NCBI GenBank assembly: GCA_039587535.1
Contig: JBDHIF010000018.1
Location: forward strand, 1 to 53,162
DNA from: JAWLHJ01 sp039587535
GTDB lineage: Bacteria > Gemmatimonadota > Gemmatimonadetes > Longimicrobiales > Gaopeijiaceae
Length of the DNA stretch: 53,162 nt
Direction of reading: 5' to 3'
The notes beneath the pieces are model-generated. The model saw nothing but the letters and a program-made list of their open reading frames with translations, was not told the origin of the DNA and ran no database searches. The position numbers were made by a program, and so were the translations under genes. Below are positions 26,043 through 33,544 of this stretch, piece after piece. Numbering within the stretch: position 1 is the stretch's first letter; each line of letters starts with the position of its first letter.

Positions 26043-27008
26043 CTAACCCGCTGTCCCGGGCCTGGTCGGATCGTCGGGGTAGGCGGGCTCGACGTGGACC
26101 AGGGCGTCCAGGACGGGAAGCTCCGACGTGACCAATCGGTCCTTCACGTCGTGGCCGATCTCATGCCCTCGGCGCACCGTGAGCCCGCCGTCCACCTCCA
26201 CGTGGATGTCCACGAGGTAGACGAGCCCGCTCCGGCGGACACGTACCTCGTCGACGCCCTGCACGCCGGGGACGGTAGCGGCGATCTGGCGCACTCGCCC
26301 GCGGACTTCTTCCGGCGCCGCGGCGTCCAGGAGCTCGCGGAGCCCGCCACGCAGCAGGCGCACACCGTTCCACCCGATGACGCCGCAGGCCACCAGCGCG
26401 GCCCAGTCGTCCGCCGGAGCCCACGCGTCGCCCATGGTCAGTGCCAGCGAAATGCCGACGAAGGCCGCGGCGGACGTTAGCGCGTCCGAGCGGTGGTGCC
26501 ACGCGTCGGCCAGCATGGCCTGGCTTCCCACGTCCGATCCTTTCCGGGTGAGGTACCGGAAGACAAGCTCCTTGGTCACCACGACGCCGAGGAGAACCCC
26601 GAGGGTAAACGGCGCTGGCGGGCTGTGGGGCGTCAGGATCTCGTGAATGGCTCCATATGCGATGCCCACGGCGGCAGCCAAGAGGATGGCGGCGATCACC
26701 ATGGCCGCCAGAGGCTCGGCCTTTCCGCGTCCGTACGGGAACTCGGGGGTCTGCGGCTCGGAGCTCATGCGCAGGCCGCTCCACACGAGCACGGATCCAA
26801 GGAGGTCCAGCACCGACTCGACGCCGTCCGCGACCAGTGCGAACGAGTTGCCGGCGAACCCGGCTGTGATCTTCACCACCGCCAGGACGCCGCTGGCGGA
26901 AAGCGCCCCGACGGTGGCTCGGGTGGCGGTGCGATACGCTTCGTCCAGTTGTTCCGACGTGGCGCGGGGTTGTGTGCTACGGGTCGGAGCAGTCACGCTG
27001 GTATCCAC
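26043..27008 (-). CDS. Cation diffusion facilitator (CDF) family efflux protein
   Basis: Proton-driven export of divalent metal ions (zinc, iron or manganese) across the inner membrane. 321 residues, about six membrane segments plus a C-terminal cytoplasmic ferredoxin-like domain (about 215-300, VRQIAATVPGVQGVDEVRVR). Metal-site residues are seen in segment 2 (ADGVESVLDLLGS) and segment 5 (DAWHHRSDALTS, the HxxxD pair). The start is uncertain: GTG 27008 overlaps the preceding zinc-ribbon gene by 32 bases; GTG 26996 is an alternative. Metal preference cannot be called. It is the last gene of the moxR-CNNM-gamma-CA run. Confidence 0.9.
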   Translation of the reverse strand: MDTSVTAPTRSTQPRATSEQLDEAYRTATRATVGALSASGVLAVVKITAGFAGNSFALVADGVESVLDLLGSVLVWSGLRMSSEPQTPEFPYGRGKAEPLAAMVIAAILLAAAVGIAYGAIHEILTPHSPPAPFTLGVLLGVVVTKELVFRYLTRKGSDVGSQAMLADAWHHRSDALTSAAAFVGISLALTMGDAWAPADDWAALVACGVIGWNGVRLLRGGLRELLDAAAPEEVRGRVRQIAATVPGVQGVDEVRVRRSGLVYLVDIHVEVDGGLTVRRGHEIGHDVKDRLVTSELPVLDALVHVEPAYPDDPTRPGTAG

Positions 27009-27126
27009 ACACGGGGCACGTCAGCTTGCAGTGCCGGTCGATCATCGGGCTTCCGCAAAGGTCACAGAGCGTAGGTGGAGGCGGCTCCGGGTCAGGGGTT
27101 CCACCGGGGGACGGTTTCTCGGTCAC
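26977..27126 (-). CDS. Small zinc-ribbon protein (49 residues)
   Basis: A short frame that is easy to miss. It starts with GTG at 27126, inside the stop of the gamma-carbonic-anhydrase gene (GTGA), and ends with TAG at 26977. The product has a Pro-rich N-terminus, then two cysteine pairs: CDLC and CPVC with CGSPM and CGYQ contexts, as in a rubredoxin-like or treble-clef zinc ribbon, and ends DCSDP. The four spaced cysteines and the overlap coupling are good evidence of a real gene. The function is unknown; such small ribbons often bind nucleic acid or protein partners. Confidence 0.65.
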   Translation of the reverse strand: MTEKPSPGGTPDPEPPPPTLCDLCGSPMIDRHCKLTCPVCGYQRDCSDP

Positions 27127-27659
27127 TCCAGTGTTCCTATCCCCTCGGCCAGATATTGCCGACTCAAGTCCACGTAGTGCTGGCCGCCACCCTCGATCCA
27201 GCGTGCCGCGGATCCCTCGAGCGTCTTCTTCACTACCCCTGGAACGCCGGCTACCAAGCTACGGTGGGGGATATCCGTTCCTTCGAGGATCACGGTGTTG
27301 GCGGCCAGCAGACATTCGTCGCCGACGACGGCGTTTTGCAGGATGACCGCGTTCATCCCCACCACTGTGCGGTCTCCTATGACGCAGCTCTCGAATTTGG
27401 CCCCGTGCCCCACGGTGACGTCCCCGCCGATGATCGTGGGGCCCCAGTCGCCAACGTGGACCACGCAGTTGTCCTGAACGCTGGAGCGGGATCCCACCAC
27501 GATCCCATGGTTCGGGTTGTCACCCCGCAGGACCGCTCCGAACCAGATGCTGCTTTCCTCACCTACGGTGACATCCCCGATGAGGATCGCTGTGGGGGCC
27601 ACGAAGGCGGACGGGTGAATTTCGGGCGTCTTCCCGTTGAAAGGGAGGATGAGGGCCAT
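27123..27659 (-). CDS. Gamma-carbonic-anhydrase fold protein (left-handed beta-helix)
   Basis: 178 residues of hexapeptide repeats ending in an alpha-helix, the YrdA/PaaY/Cam fold. The trimer normally binds a metal through three histidines. Two are visible: VVHVGD and VGHGAK. The third, usually in GHGAxLHGC, is replaced: here the sequence is GHGAKFESC, so Glu takes the place of His. The catalytic-site Arg/Asp/Gln around RGDNP and VQDN are present. Activity as a carbonic anhydrase is therefore uncertain; an acyltransferase-like or metal-binding role is equally possible. It starts 35 bases after CNNM and overlaps the small zinc ribbon. Confidence 0.88.
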   Translation of the reverse strand: MALILPFNGKTPEIHPSAFVAPTAILIGDVTVGEESSIWFGAVLRGDNPNHGIVVGSRSSVQDNCVVHVGDWGPTIIGGDVTVGHGAKFESCVIGDRTVVGMNAVILQNAVVGDECLLAANTVILEGTDIPHRSLVAGVPGVVKKTLEGSAARWIEGGGQHYVDLSRQYLAEGIGTLE

Positions 27660-27694
27660 GTCCGGGACGGTTCGAGGGATCCGGATGATTCAGA

Positions 27695-28951
27695 CTACGA
27701 ACTCTCGCGCCCAGCGCGCTCCTCGTCGAGTCGCGTTAGACGCACGCGCAGTACTTGAGTCTCGGTTGCTTCGATGATCTCGATGCCCACCCCGGCTCGC
27801 TCCAATCGGTCTCCCGTGGCCGGGACGTGTCCCAGCTCCTCCAAGATGAATCCGTTGACCGAGCGGTGTTCCGCGTTGGGGAGCTCCATGTGCATGAGCT
27901 CGTTCAAGTCCCGGATGTCGGCACTCCCGTCGCACTCGACGACATTTTCCCCGACCCGTTCGAGGCCGGCCTCGTCCAAGTCCGTCTCGTCGTGGATCTC
28001 GCCCACCAGCTCTTCGAGCACGTCCTCGAGCGTTACGAGGCCGTCGGTGCCACCGAACTCGTCTGCCACGATACCCATGTGGATACGTCGACTCTGGAAG
28101 GCGGTGAGGAGTCGGGTCAGGGGGAGTGAGCCCGGCACGAAGAACGGAGTGCGCGCCATGTCCCCGAGGAGTAGGTCGTGCTCACCGCGGGCATAGCGTT
28201 GGTAGGCTTCCCGCACGTACACAATGCCCGTCACATCGTCCACGGAGTCTTCGTACACGGGTACCCGGCTGTACGGAACGTCCGGGAGCTCATCGATGAT
28301 CTCGCTGAGCTTCTTGTCCTGCCTCCATGCGAAGACGTCCACCCGCGGGACCATGACGTCCCAGGCCGTGAGCTCGTCCAGACGGAAGGCACGCTCGACC
28401 AACAGGTTCTCGGATGCCTCGAGAACCCCCTCTTCCCGGCCGATCTTCTGGAGCTCGCGGAGCTCACGCTGCTCGCTGGTGAGGGGCGGGCCGCTTCCAG
28501 AACGCACACGCTCTTCCATGCGCTCGAGGGGGGCGGTCAGCAGTCGGGTGTGACGTGCCAAGAACAGAAGCCCGGGTGCCAGCGTGAGTGCGAAGCGAAC
28601 GGGGTACCTGGCCGCCAACATGTGTGGCAGGAGGTCCGCGACCAGCACCACGAATACGATCCCCGCGACGATGGAACCCATGGACCACAAGGGGGATCCG
28701 AGGGAGGTGCCTCCCACCGTGGCGACGGCGACAGCGGTGAGGTTCAAGACCCGTGTGGACAACCGTGCCCCGGCCCGGACCCTGGGCTCGTTCACCCTTA
28801 CCTCGGTGAGGGAGTCGGAGCCTCGAAATCCTTCCGCGTCGAGGGTTCGTAGACGGGAGGTTCCCACCTGAAACGCAGCCAGCTCGCCGGCTGTGATCAC
28901 TCCCGAGACGAGGAGGAGTAGCGTCACCGCGGCCAGGACGACCCAGATCAC
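27695..28951 (-). CDS. CNNM/CorC-family membrane protein with CBS pair
   Basis: Member of the HlyC/CorC (DUF21) group linked to Mg2+ or Co2+ transport. 418 residues: DUF21 membrane domain (about 1-140, three to four helices), a CBS pair (about 195-320; MVPRVDVFAW, ADEFGGTDGLVTLEDVLEELVG), then a C-terminal CorC/HlyC domain (about 335-410). The ADEFGGTDGLVT sequence is diagnostic. GGAGGTCAGC directly before the GTG at 28951 is a good ribosome site. It belongs to the minus-strand run that starts with moxR. Confidence 0.92.
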   Translation of the reverse strand: MIWVVLAAVTLLLLVSGVITAGELAAFQVGTSRLRTLDAEGFRGSDSLTEVRVNEPRVRAGARLSTRVLNLTAVAVATVGGTSLGSPLWSMGSIVAGIVFVVLVADLLPHMLAARYPVRFALTLAPGLLFLARHTRLLTAPLERMEERVRSGSGPPLTSEQRELRELQKIGREEGVLEASENLLVERAFRLDELTAWDVMVPRVDVFAWRQDKKLSEIIDELPDVPYSRVPVYEDSVDDVTGIVYVREAYQRYARGEHDLLLGDMARTPFFVPGSLPLTRLLTAFQSRRIHMGIVADEFGGTDGLVTLEDVLEELVGEIHDETDLDEAGLERVGENVVECDGSADIRDLNELMHMELPNAEHRSVNGFILEELGHVPATGDRLERAGVGIEIIEATETQVLRVRLTRLDEERAGRESS

Positions 28952-29091
28952 GCTGACCTCCGCGTCCGGCCATCCCTTGGCACCACGGCGGAGGACTCCC
29001 TCCGTGGGCCGAACCAGAAGATCCCGTCAGGCTCGTCGATGACTTCCTTGGGGGGGGCGTGCCCCCCCTGCGTACTCGGAACTACGTCCAA
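28948..29091 (-). CDS. Possible 47-residue ORF between moxR and CNNM gene
   Basis: A small open frame bridges the 130-base gap. It would begin at TTG 29091, just inside the moxR end, and stop with TGA overlapping the CNNM GTG by four bases (GTGA), which is the standard junction of this genome. The product contains KEVIDEPDGIFWFGPRRES, hydrophilic and without a known domain. Against it: no ATG/GTG start, no Shine-Dalgarno for the TTG, and a G/C-run hairpin inside the frame. I give it as a candidate only. Confidence 0.25.
   Translation of the reverse strand: MDVVPSTQGGHAPPKEVIDEPDGIFWFGPRRESSAVVPRDGRTRRSA
29050..29068. repeat. G-run/C-run hairpin downstream of moxR
   Basis: Eight G (29050-29057) and seven C (29062-29068) separated by CGTG form a perfect 7-bp G:C stem with a 4-base loop, 14 bases after the moxR stop. 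No T-run follows on the minus strand. It may attenuate or stabilise the moxR transcript; homopolymer runs of this size are also prone to sequencing or replication slippage. Confidence 0.5.
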
Positions 29092-30101
29092 CCCTCACTC
29101 TCCTTGAGGAGCTCAGCGATAACATCCCTGGTCGTACGTCCGTCGGCCTCGGCTTCGAAGTTCAGGACCAACCTGTGTGCGAGAACGGCTGGAGCCACGC
29201 TTCTCACGTCTTCGATCGACGGAATGGCCGCGCCGCGCGAGGCAGCCGTCGCCTTCGCTCCCAGGACCAGGAACTGCGAAGCTCTCGGGCCGGCACCCCA
29301 AGAGACGTACCGCCCGGTGACCCCGGCCGCTTCGGTGCCCGGCCGGGTGGACCGTGCCAGGCGCACTGCAAAGCGTACCAGGGAAGGGGGCGCGGGGACA
29401 CGTCGAACCAGCCCTTGCAGCCGAATCAGCTCCTCCGCGGACACGACCGCGTTGACCTGCGACTCGGCGGTGCCGGTGGTACGCATAGCCACCTCCTCCT
29501 CCTCTTCCCGGGACGGGTAGTAGATGGGAAGCTCGAGCATGAACCGGTCGAGCTGAGCCTCGGGGAGCGGGTAGGTCCCCTCCTGCTCGATCGGGTTCTG
29601 GGTGGCGAGCACGAAGAAGGGCGGTTCCAGTGTGTAACTCTGTCCGGCAGCGGTCACGGCGCGCTCCTGCATGGCCTCGAGCAGAGCGGCCTGGGTCTTT
29701 GGGGGCGTCCGGTTGATCTCGTCGGCCAGGACGATATTGGCAAAGATCGGCCCCTTCACGAACCGGAACACCCGGCGGCCTGTGGTGCGGTCCTCCTCGA
29801 TGACTTCGGTACCGGTGATGTCCGTGGGCATGAGGTCCGGCGTGAACTGGATACGGCTGAAGTCCAAATCCAGCGCCTGTGCCACGGTCTGCACCAACAG
29901 GGTCTTCGCCAGACCCGGGACACCCACGAGGAGCGCGTGGCCGTTGGCCAGCAGGGCGGTGAGGAGCTCGTCGACAACTTCACGCTGCCCCACAATCTTC
30001 TTGGCCACCTCCCGACGCATGTCTTCCGACACCTCTGCGACACGCTCGAGTAGCGCGAGATCCTCGTCCTGCTGAACAATCGTGTCGGTGGGTGTGTTCA
30101 T
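29082..30101 (-). CDS. MoxR-family AAA+ ATPase
   Basis: MoxR ATPases act as chaperones in assembly of metal-dependent or envelope protein complexes. 339 residues: Walker A GVPGLAKT (60-67), Walker B IVLADEINR, and the family signatures TPPKTQAALLEAM and LATQNPIEQEGTYPLPEAQLDRF, which set MoxR apart from other AAA+ groups. I start at the ATG 30101 (MNTPTDTIVQ); the frame extends 75 bases further but with non-family, Arg/Gly-rich sequence. No ribosome site is visible before 30101. No DUF58 or VWA partner is adjacent on the downstream side, where a CNNM transporter lies instead. Confidence 0.9.
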   Translation of the reverse strand: MNTPTDTIVQQDEDLALLERVAEVSEDMRREVAKKIVGQREVVDELLTALLANGHALLVGVPGLAKTLLVQTVAQALDLDFSRIQFTPDLMPTDITGTEVIEEDRTTGRRVFRFVKGPIFANIVLADEINRTPPKTQAALLEAMQERAVTAAGQSYTLEPPFFVLATQNPIEQEGTYPLPEAQLDRFMLELPIYYPSREEEEEVAMRTTGTAESQVNAVVSAEELIRLQGLVRRVPAPPSLVRFAVRLARSTRPGTEAAGVTGRYVSWGAGPRASQFLVLGAKATAASRGAAIPSIEDVRSVAPAVLAHRLVLNFEAEADGRTTRDVIAELLKESEGWT

Positions 30102-30182
30102 CCGGAGGAGCTGTGGGGAGGCACGATCGGCACGGGTTCCGCCCCGCGTACCCCGGCCTCGCGGCCGCGGGTCCAACGCCCC

Positions 30183-30362
30183 TTCGACGTCAGGTCGGAT
30201 CGCTTATCTTTAGGCTTCCGAGGGGGCCGCGCACGAGAGCGGGCCAAGGGCCGAATAGACCGTGGTGGACGTCCTCCCGTCAAGGCGCTGGCCCCGGGCT
30301 GTGGGGGCCCGATGTAGGACCCGTCCGGAGCGCTTGCGCTTTTTTTCACAAGCTTGTATCCT
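30183..30362 (+). promoter_or_regulatory. atp operon promoter region
   Basis: Within the 293-base divergent spacer before atpZ there are two plus-strand promoter candidates: TTCGAC (30183-30188) with TATCTT (30205-30210, spacer 16), and the better-placed TTGCGC (30334-30339) with TATCCT (30357-30362, spacer 17), which would start transcription about 25 bases before atpZ. Between them AGCGCTTGCGCT (30329-30340) followed by six further T looks like a small terminator/attenuator stem. The moxR promoter must also be here but I cannot place it. Confidence 0.5.
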
Positions 30363-30394
30363 TCGCAGGCTCGGGACCTGAGGAGCCAGGAAAG

Positions 30395-30658
30395 ATGTCG
30401 CCAGACGGCGGTTTCAAGAAGGGCGGGACCGATCCAGCGTCCCGGCACCTCCCCGGCGAAGTGCTGGGGTTGGGCCTCAATATCGTCGTCTCGGCATTCT
30501 TCTTCGGCTTCGTGGGTCGGTGGGTCGGATCGAAGATCGGGGGCCAGGAATACCTGACGCTCCTGGGTGGACTCATCGGCGCGGCGGCGGGCTTCTACAG
30601 TTTGTTCGTACACCTGACGGCGCGCCAGGACGATCAAGAGAAGAAGAATCCCCGATGA
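30395..30658 (+). CDS. atpZ: ATP synthase accessory protein AtpZ (two-helix AtpI/AtpZ family)
   Basis: 87-residue inner-membrane protein with two helices: EVLGLGLNIVVSAFFFGFVG and LTLLGGLIGAAAGFYSLFV, separated by RWVGSKIGGQ. It is the short AtpI-like partner encoded first in many atp operons, thought to help c-ring assembly or divalent cation movement together with the longer AtpI. AGGAG (30381-30385) upstream selects the ATG at 30395 over a long open frame further up. Its stop overlaps the next gene (ATGA). Confidence 0.75.
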   Translation: MSPDGGFKKGGTDPASRHLPGEVLGLGLNIVVSAFFFGFVGRWVGSKIGGQEYLTLLGGLIGAAAGFYSLFVHLTARQDDQEKKNPR

Positions 30659-31032
30659 AAGCGCTTTCGCGCTACACGGCCGCATTGACACTCGTCGCCG
30701 CCATCACGCTCGGATCGGTCCTCCCTTTCCTGGGACCGCGTGGAAGAGTCGGTCTACTGATTGCGGTCGCGATCACGCTTCCGCTTCAGATCGGATTCTT
30801 TTCTCTTCTTGTGTCCACCCGGAGCGACCCGAGCCGTTTCATGGCCCTGTGGGGGTTGGGCATGCTGGGTCGTCTGGGCGTCCTCGTGATTGTCGGACTG
30901 TCCACCCGAATTTTCCAAGGCTTGGACCCCGCGGTGACCATCATGTCCACCGTCGGGCTCTTCTTTGTCTTCGTTCTGCTCGAGCCGGGATTCTTGCCAC
31001 GGCATGAGCGGACTGCCGGATACGCCAGGTGA
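30655..31032 (+). CDS. atpI: ATP synthase protein I-like membrane protein (UncI/AtpI)
   Basis: 125 residues with four predicted membrane segments (about 8-30, 33-55, 64-90, 95-117) and short loops, the size and topology of the UncI/AtpI family, which guides c-ring assembly. The sequence itself is weakly conserved, so the name depends mainly on place: directly between atpZ and atpB, both junctions being 4-base overlaps. Other small four-helix membrane proteins could look alike. Confidence 0.65.
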   Translation: MKALSRYTAALTLVAAITLGSVLPFLGPRGRVGLLIAVAITLPLQIGFFSLLVSTRSDPSRFMALWGLGMLGRLGVLVIVGLSTRIFQGLDPAVTIMSTVGLFFVFVLLEPGFLPRHERTAGYAR

Positions 31033-31943
31033 GCATGCAGGGTTCAGCACAGGAGCACGTCGCGGAGGCGGCGGCGCACGAGGGGAGCGCGGAGGCGGGT
31101 GGTCTCGGAGGAATCGATGAAATCTCCGAGTTCATCTCCCACCACCTCGAGGACGCACGCGCGATCGAGTTTGCCGGTTTGCACTTCGATCTCGGCGCGC
31201 TCGCGCTCGATCCGATCCACATCGGCGGCCTCACCATCGACCTTTCGCCGACGCGCCAGCTTCTCTTCATTCTCCTTTCGGCGACGCTCTGTATTGCGCT
31301 CTTCGTCCCCGTAGCGCGGGCGCTTGCCCGACGCGGAACTCAACGGGCCCCGAGCGGGTTCGCGAACGCCGCCGAGGCCCTCGTCCTCTACTTCCGGAAC
31401 GACATCGTCCGCTCGAACATCGGGGAGGACGGCGACGGATACACGCCGTTCATCCTGACGATTTTCTTCTTCATTCTCTTCATGAACTTGTTCGGCCTCA
31501 CGCCGTTCGGGATCACAGCGACCGCGAATCTCTCGGTGACCGCGGCGCTGGCCGTCATCGCGTTCATCGCGACGGAGGTGACGGGGATGAGGGACCTGGG
31601 GGCGGCTGGGTACGCCCGAACGATCTTTTTTCTGCCCCAGGGGCTCCCGGGCCTCATGAAGCCGCCGATGCTGGCGATCATGGCCCCGGTCGAGTTTCTC
31701 GGGAAGCTGACCAAGCCGTTCGCTCTCGCCATCCGTCTCTTCGCCAACATGATGGCCGGGCACATTCTGATCCTGGCCATCGTGGGTATGATTCTGGTCG
31801 GCCAGAGCTTCGTGGTCGGAGGAGCATCGGTCTTGGTGATGAGTCTCCTCATGGTCCTGGAACTCTTCGTCGCGTGCCTCCAGGCCTACATCTTCGCCAT
31901 GCTCACGTCGGTGTTCATTGGGCTCATCCGACATGCGCACTGA
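31029..31943 (+). CDS. atpB: F0F1 ATP synthase subunit a
   Basis: Forms the proton half-channels against the c-ring. 304 residues with five to six membrane helices; the essential Arg is in LAIRLFANMMAGH near residue 240, and NLFGLTPFG is typical. The N-terminus has an unusual 60-residue hydrophilic, Ala/Glu/His-rich extension before the first helix. GTG 31029 overlaps the atpI stop (GTGA); an ATG six bases later (31035) is an equal alternative. Confidence 0.94.
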   Translation: MSMQGSAQEHVAEAAAHEGSAEAGGLGGIDEISEFISHHLEDARAIEFAGLHFDLGALALDPIHIGGLTIDLSPTRQLLFILLSATLCIALFVPVARALARRGTQRAPSGFANAAEALVLYFRNDIVRSNIGEDGDGYTPFILTIFFFILFMNLFGLTPFGITATANLSVTAALAVIAFIATEVTGMRDLGAAGYARTIFFLPQGLPGLMKPPMLAIMAPVEFLGKLTKPFALAIRLFANMMAGHILILAIVGMILVGQSFVVGGASVLVMSLLMVLELFVACLQAYIFAMLTSVFIGLIRHAH

Positions 31944-32031
31944 GCCTGCGCAGCGTTCGAGAGACGTTCGCTTTCCACCGTGTCCGCAGGACGGACTTCA
32001 CACCCTCAAAAAAAGATTCGAGGATTAGATC

Positions 32032-32286
32032 ATGTACCTCATGTTTCAGGCTGCTCAAGACGGACTCGCGCAGGGCGGTGTAGGCCTCATCGGCGCCGGT
32101 CTCGCCATCGGCCTCACCGTGATCGGCGCCGGTATCGGCATCGGTCAGATCGGCGCACAGATGGCGGCCGGAATCGCCCGCCAGCCCGAGGCCCGGAACT
32201 ACATCCAGACGGCGTCCATCATTCTCGCGGCGCTCGTCGAGGGTGTTGCGCTCTTCGGCCTCGGCCTCGCGTTCCTCAAGTTCTAG
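32032..32286 (+). CDS. atpE: F0F1 ATP synthase subunit c
   Basis: 84-residue rotor hairpin. Helix 1 has the Gly pattern GAGIGIGQIGAQMAAG, the polar loop is ARQPEA, and helix 2 carries the ion-binding Glu in AALVEGVALFG. Sodium-type rings have Ser/Thr directly after this Glu and a Gln at a set place in helix 1; here Gly and Val follow the Glu and the helix 1 position is Ile, so the ring is most likely proton-coupled. GAGG lies upstream of the ATG after an 88-base gap. Confidence 0.96.
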   Translation: MYLMFQAAQDGLAQGGVGLIGAGLAIGLTVIGAGIGIGQIGAQMAAGIARQPEARNYIQTASIILAALVEGVALFGLGLAFLKF

Positions 32287-32336
32287 CCCTCCTCGTCGCC
32301 TCGAGCCGAGGCGCACCGAGTGAGAGGAGAACAACT

Positions 32337-32945
32337 ATGGAGAACGCAATGAGGACGAGCCGCGTAGCCGCTATGCTCGGAGCCCTGCTCGCAGGGCTCC
32401 CGGGTCCGGTCCTGGCCGCCGCTGGAGGCGAGGGCACCACGCCCCTCTTCACCGTGAACCTGGGGACGACGGTTTGGACGACCATCGTCTTCCTGGCCCT
32501 GCTCGGCATCCTGTGGAAGTTCGCCTGGGGCCCCATCCTCTCCGCGGTGGACTCTCGGGAGAAGGGGATCCAGTCGGCCATCGACGAGGCCGTAGCCCGT
32601 AACGCCGAGGCGGAGCGGCTGCTCCAGGAGCACCGTGAGCAAGTCGCGGATGCCCGACGACAGGCCAATGAACTCATCGCCGAAGGCAAGGCCGCCGGCG
32701 AGAAGCTTCGAAAGGACATCGAGGAGAAGGCGCGCGAGGAGGCCCAGGCTCTGGTGCAGCGTGCTCGCGGTGAGATCGAGCGGGAGCGGGACGCGGCGCT
32801 GGACGCCCTGCGCAAGGAGTCGGTGGACCTGGCGTTGGCGGCGGCTTCGCGACTGCTGCGGGAGAACCTCGACAGCGAGCGTGATCGCCAGATTGTGGAG
32901 CGGTACCTCACCGAGCTCGGCTCCGAGAGGAGCGTGTCCGCGTGA
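32337..32945 (+). CDS. atpF: F0F1 ATP synthase subunit b with N-terminal signal-like segment
   Basis: Peripheral stalk. 202 residues. The N-terminus (1-28, ending GPVLAAAGG) looks like a cleavable signal peptide, followed by the real membrane helix (about 42-62, VWTTIVFLALLGILWKF) and then a long charged coiled coil. Enterobacterial b has only the single helix; a preceding signal peptide is a variant found in some other phyla. GAGAGGAGA seven bases before ATG 32337 fixes the start. The stop overlaps atpH (GTGA). Confidence 0.93.
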   Translation: MENAMRTSRVAAMLGALLAGLPGPVLAAAGGEGTTPLFTVNLGTTVWTTIVFLALLGILWKFAWGPILSAVDSREKGIQSAIDEAVARNAEAERLLQEHREQVADARRQANELIAEGKAAGEKLRKDIEEKAREEAQALVQRARGEIERERDAALDALRKESVDLALAAASRLLRENLDSERDRQIVERYLTELGSERSVSA

Positions 32946-33511
32946 GGGACGGAACCGTCGCGCGCAAGTATGCTGAGACGATCTTCGAGCTCGGTCTGCT
33001 CCAGGGAAGCCCCGAGTCCTACGGTGACGCGCTACGCGAGGTGGCTGATCTCTTGGACGCTGAGCCGAAGTTCCGGCTCTTCCTGGAGACCCCGCGCATC
33101 GACGACGGGAAGAAGAAGGCTCTGGTACGTCAGGTCTTCGGTGACACCCTCCCGAAGCACGTGGTGAATTTCGTGCTGGTCACCATCGACAAGGGGCGCC
33201 AACGGTTGCTCCGGGACATCACGGCTCAGTTCGCGGCGCTTTTGGACGAACACCTGGGCCGTGAGCACGTGGAAGTCACGGTGGCGCGCCCCTTGGACGA
33301 CGCGGCGCGCAACATGATCGCGGAGCGCCTCTCCAAGGTGCTCGGCAAGGACGCGATCCCCCATATCCGAGTAAGAGAGGACATTCTTGGGGGACTCGTC
33401 GTGAGAACTGGTGATACGATCTATGACGGATCGCTACGGAGAAGGCTTGAAGGCATGCGGAGCCGCATGTTGGAGGCCGAGTTGCCCGCCGGAGCTGCGG
33501 GCGGCGCGTGA
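32942..33511 (+). CDS. atpH: F0F1 ATP synthase subunit delta
   Basis: Connects F1 alpha to the b stalk (OSCP family). 189 residues, N-terminal six-helix domain (VARKYAETIFELG) and a C-terminal part with the conserved GGLVVRTGDTIYDGSLRRRLEGMR near the end (motif GGxxxRxGDxxxDGSxxxRL). GTG start in the atpF stop. The order F-H-A-G-D-C is the standard bacterial atp order. Confidence 0.94.
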   Translation: MRDGTVARKYAETIFELGLLQGSPESYGDALREVADLLDAEPKFRLFLETPRIDDGKKKALVRQVFGDTLPKHVVNFVLVTIDKGRQRLLRDITAQFAALLDEHLGREHVEVTVARPLDDAARNMIAERLSKVLGKDAIPHIRVREDILGGLVVRTGDTIYDGSLRRRLEGMRSRMLEAELPAGAAGGA

Positions 33512-33544
33512 CCGAGTGATCCCTGAACTCAGGATCCAATAGAG

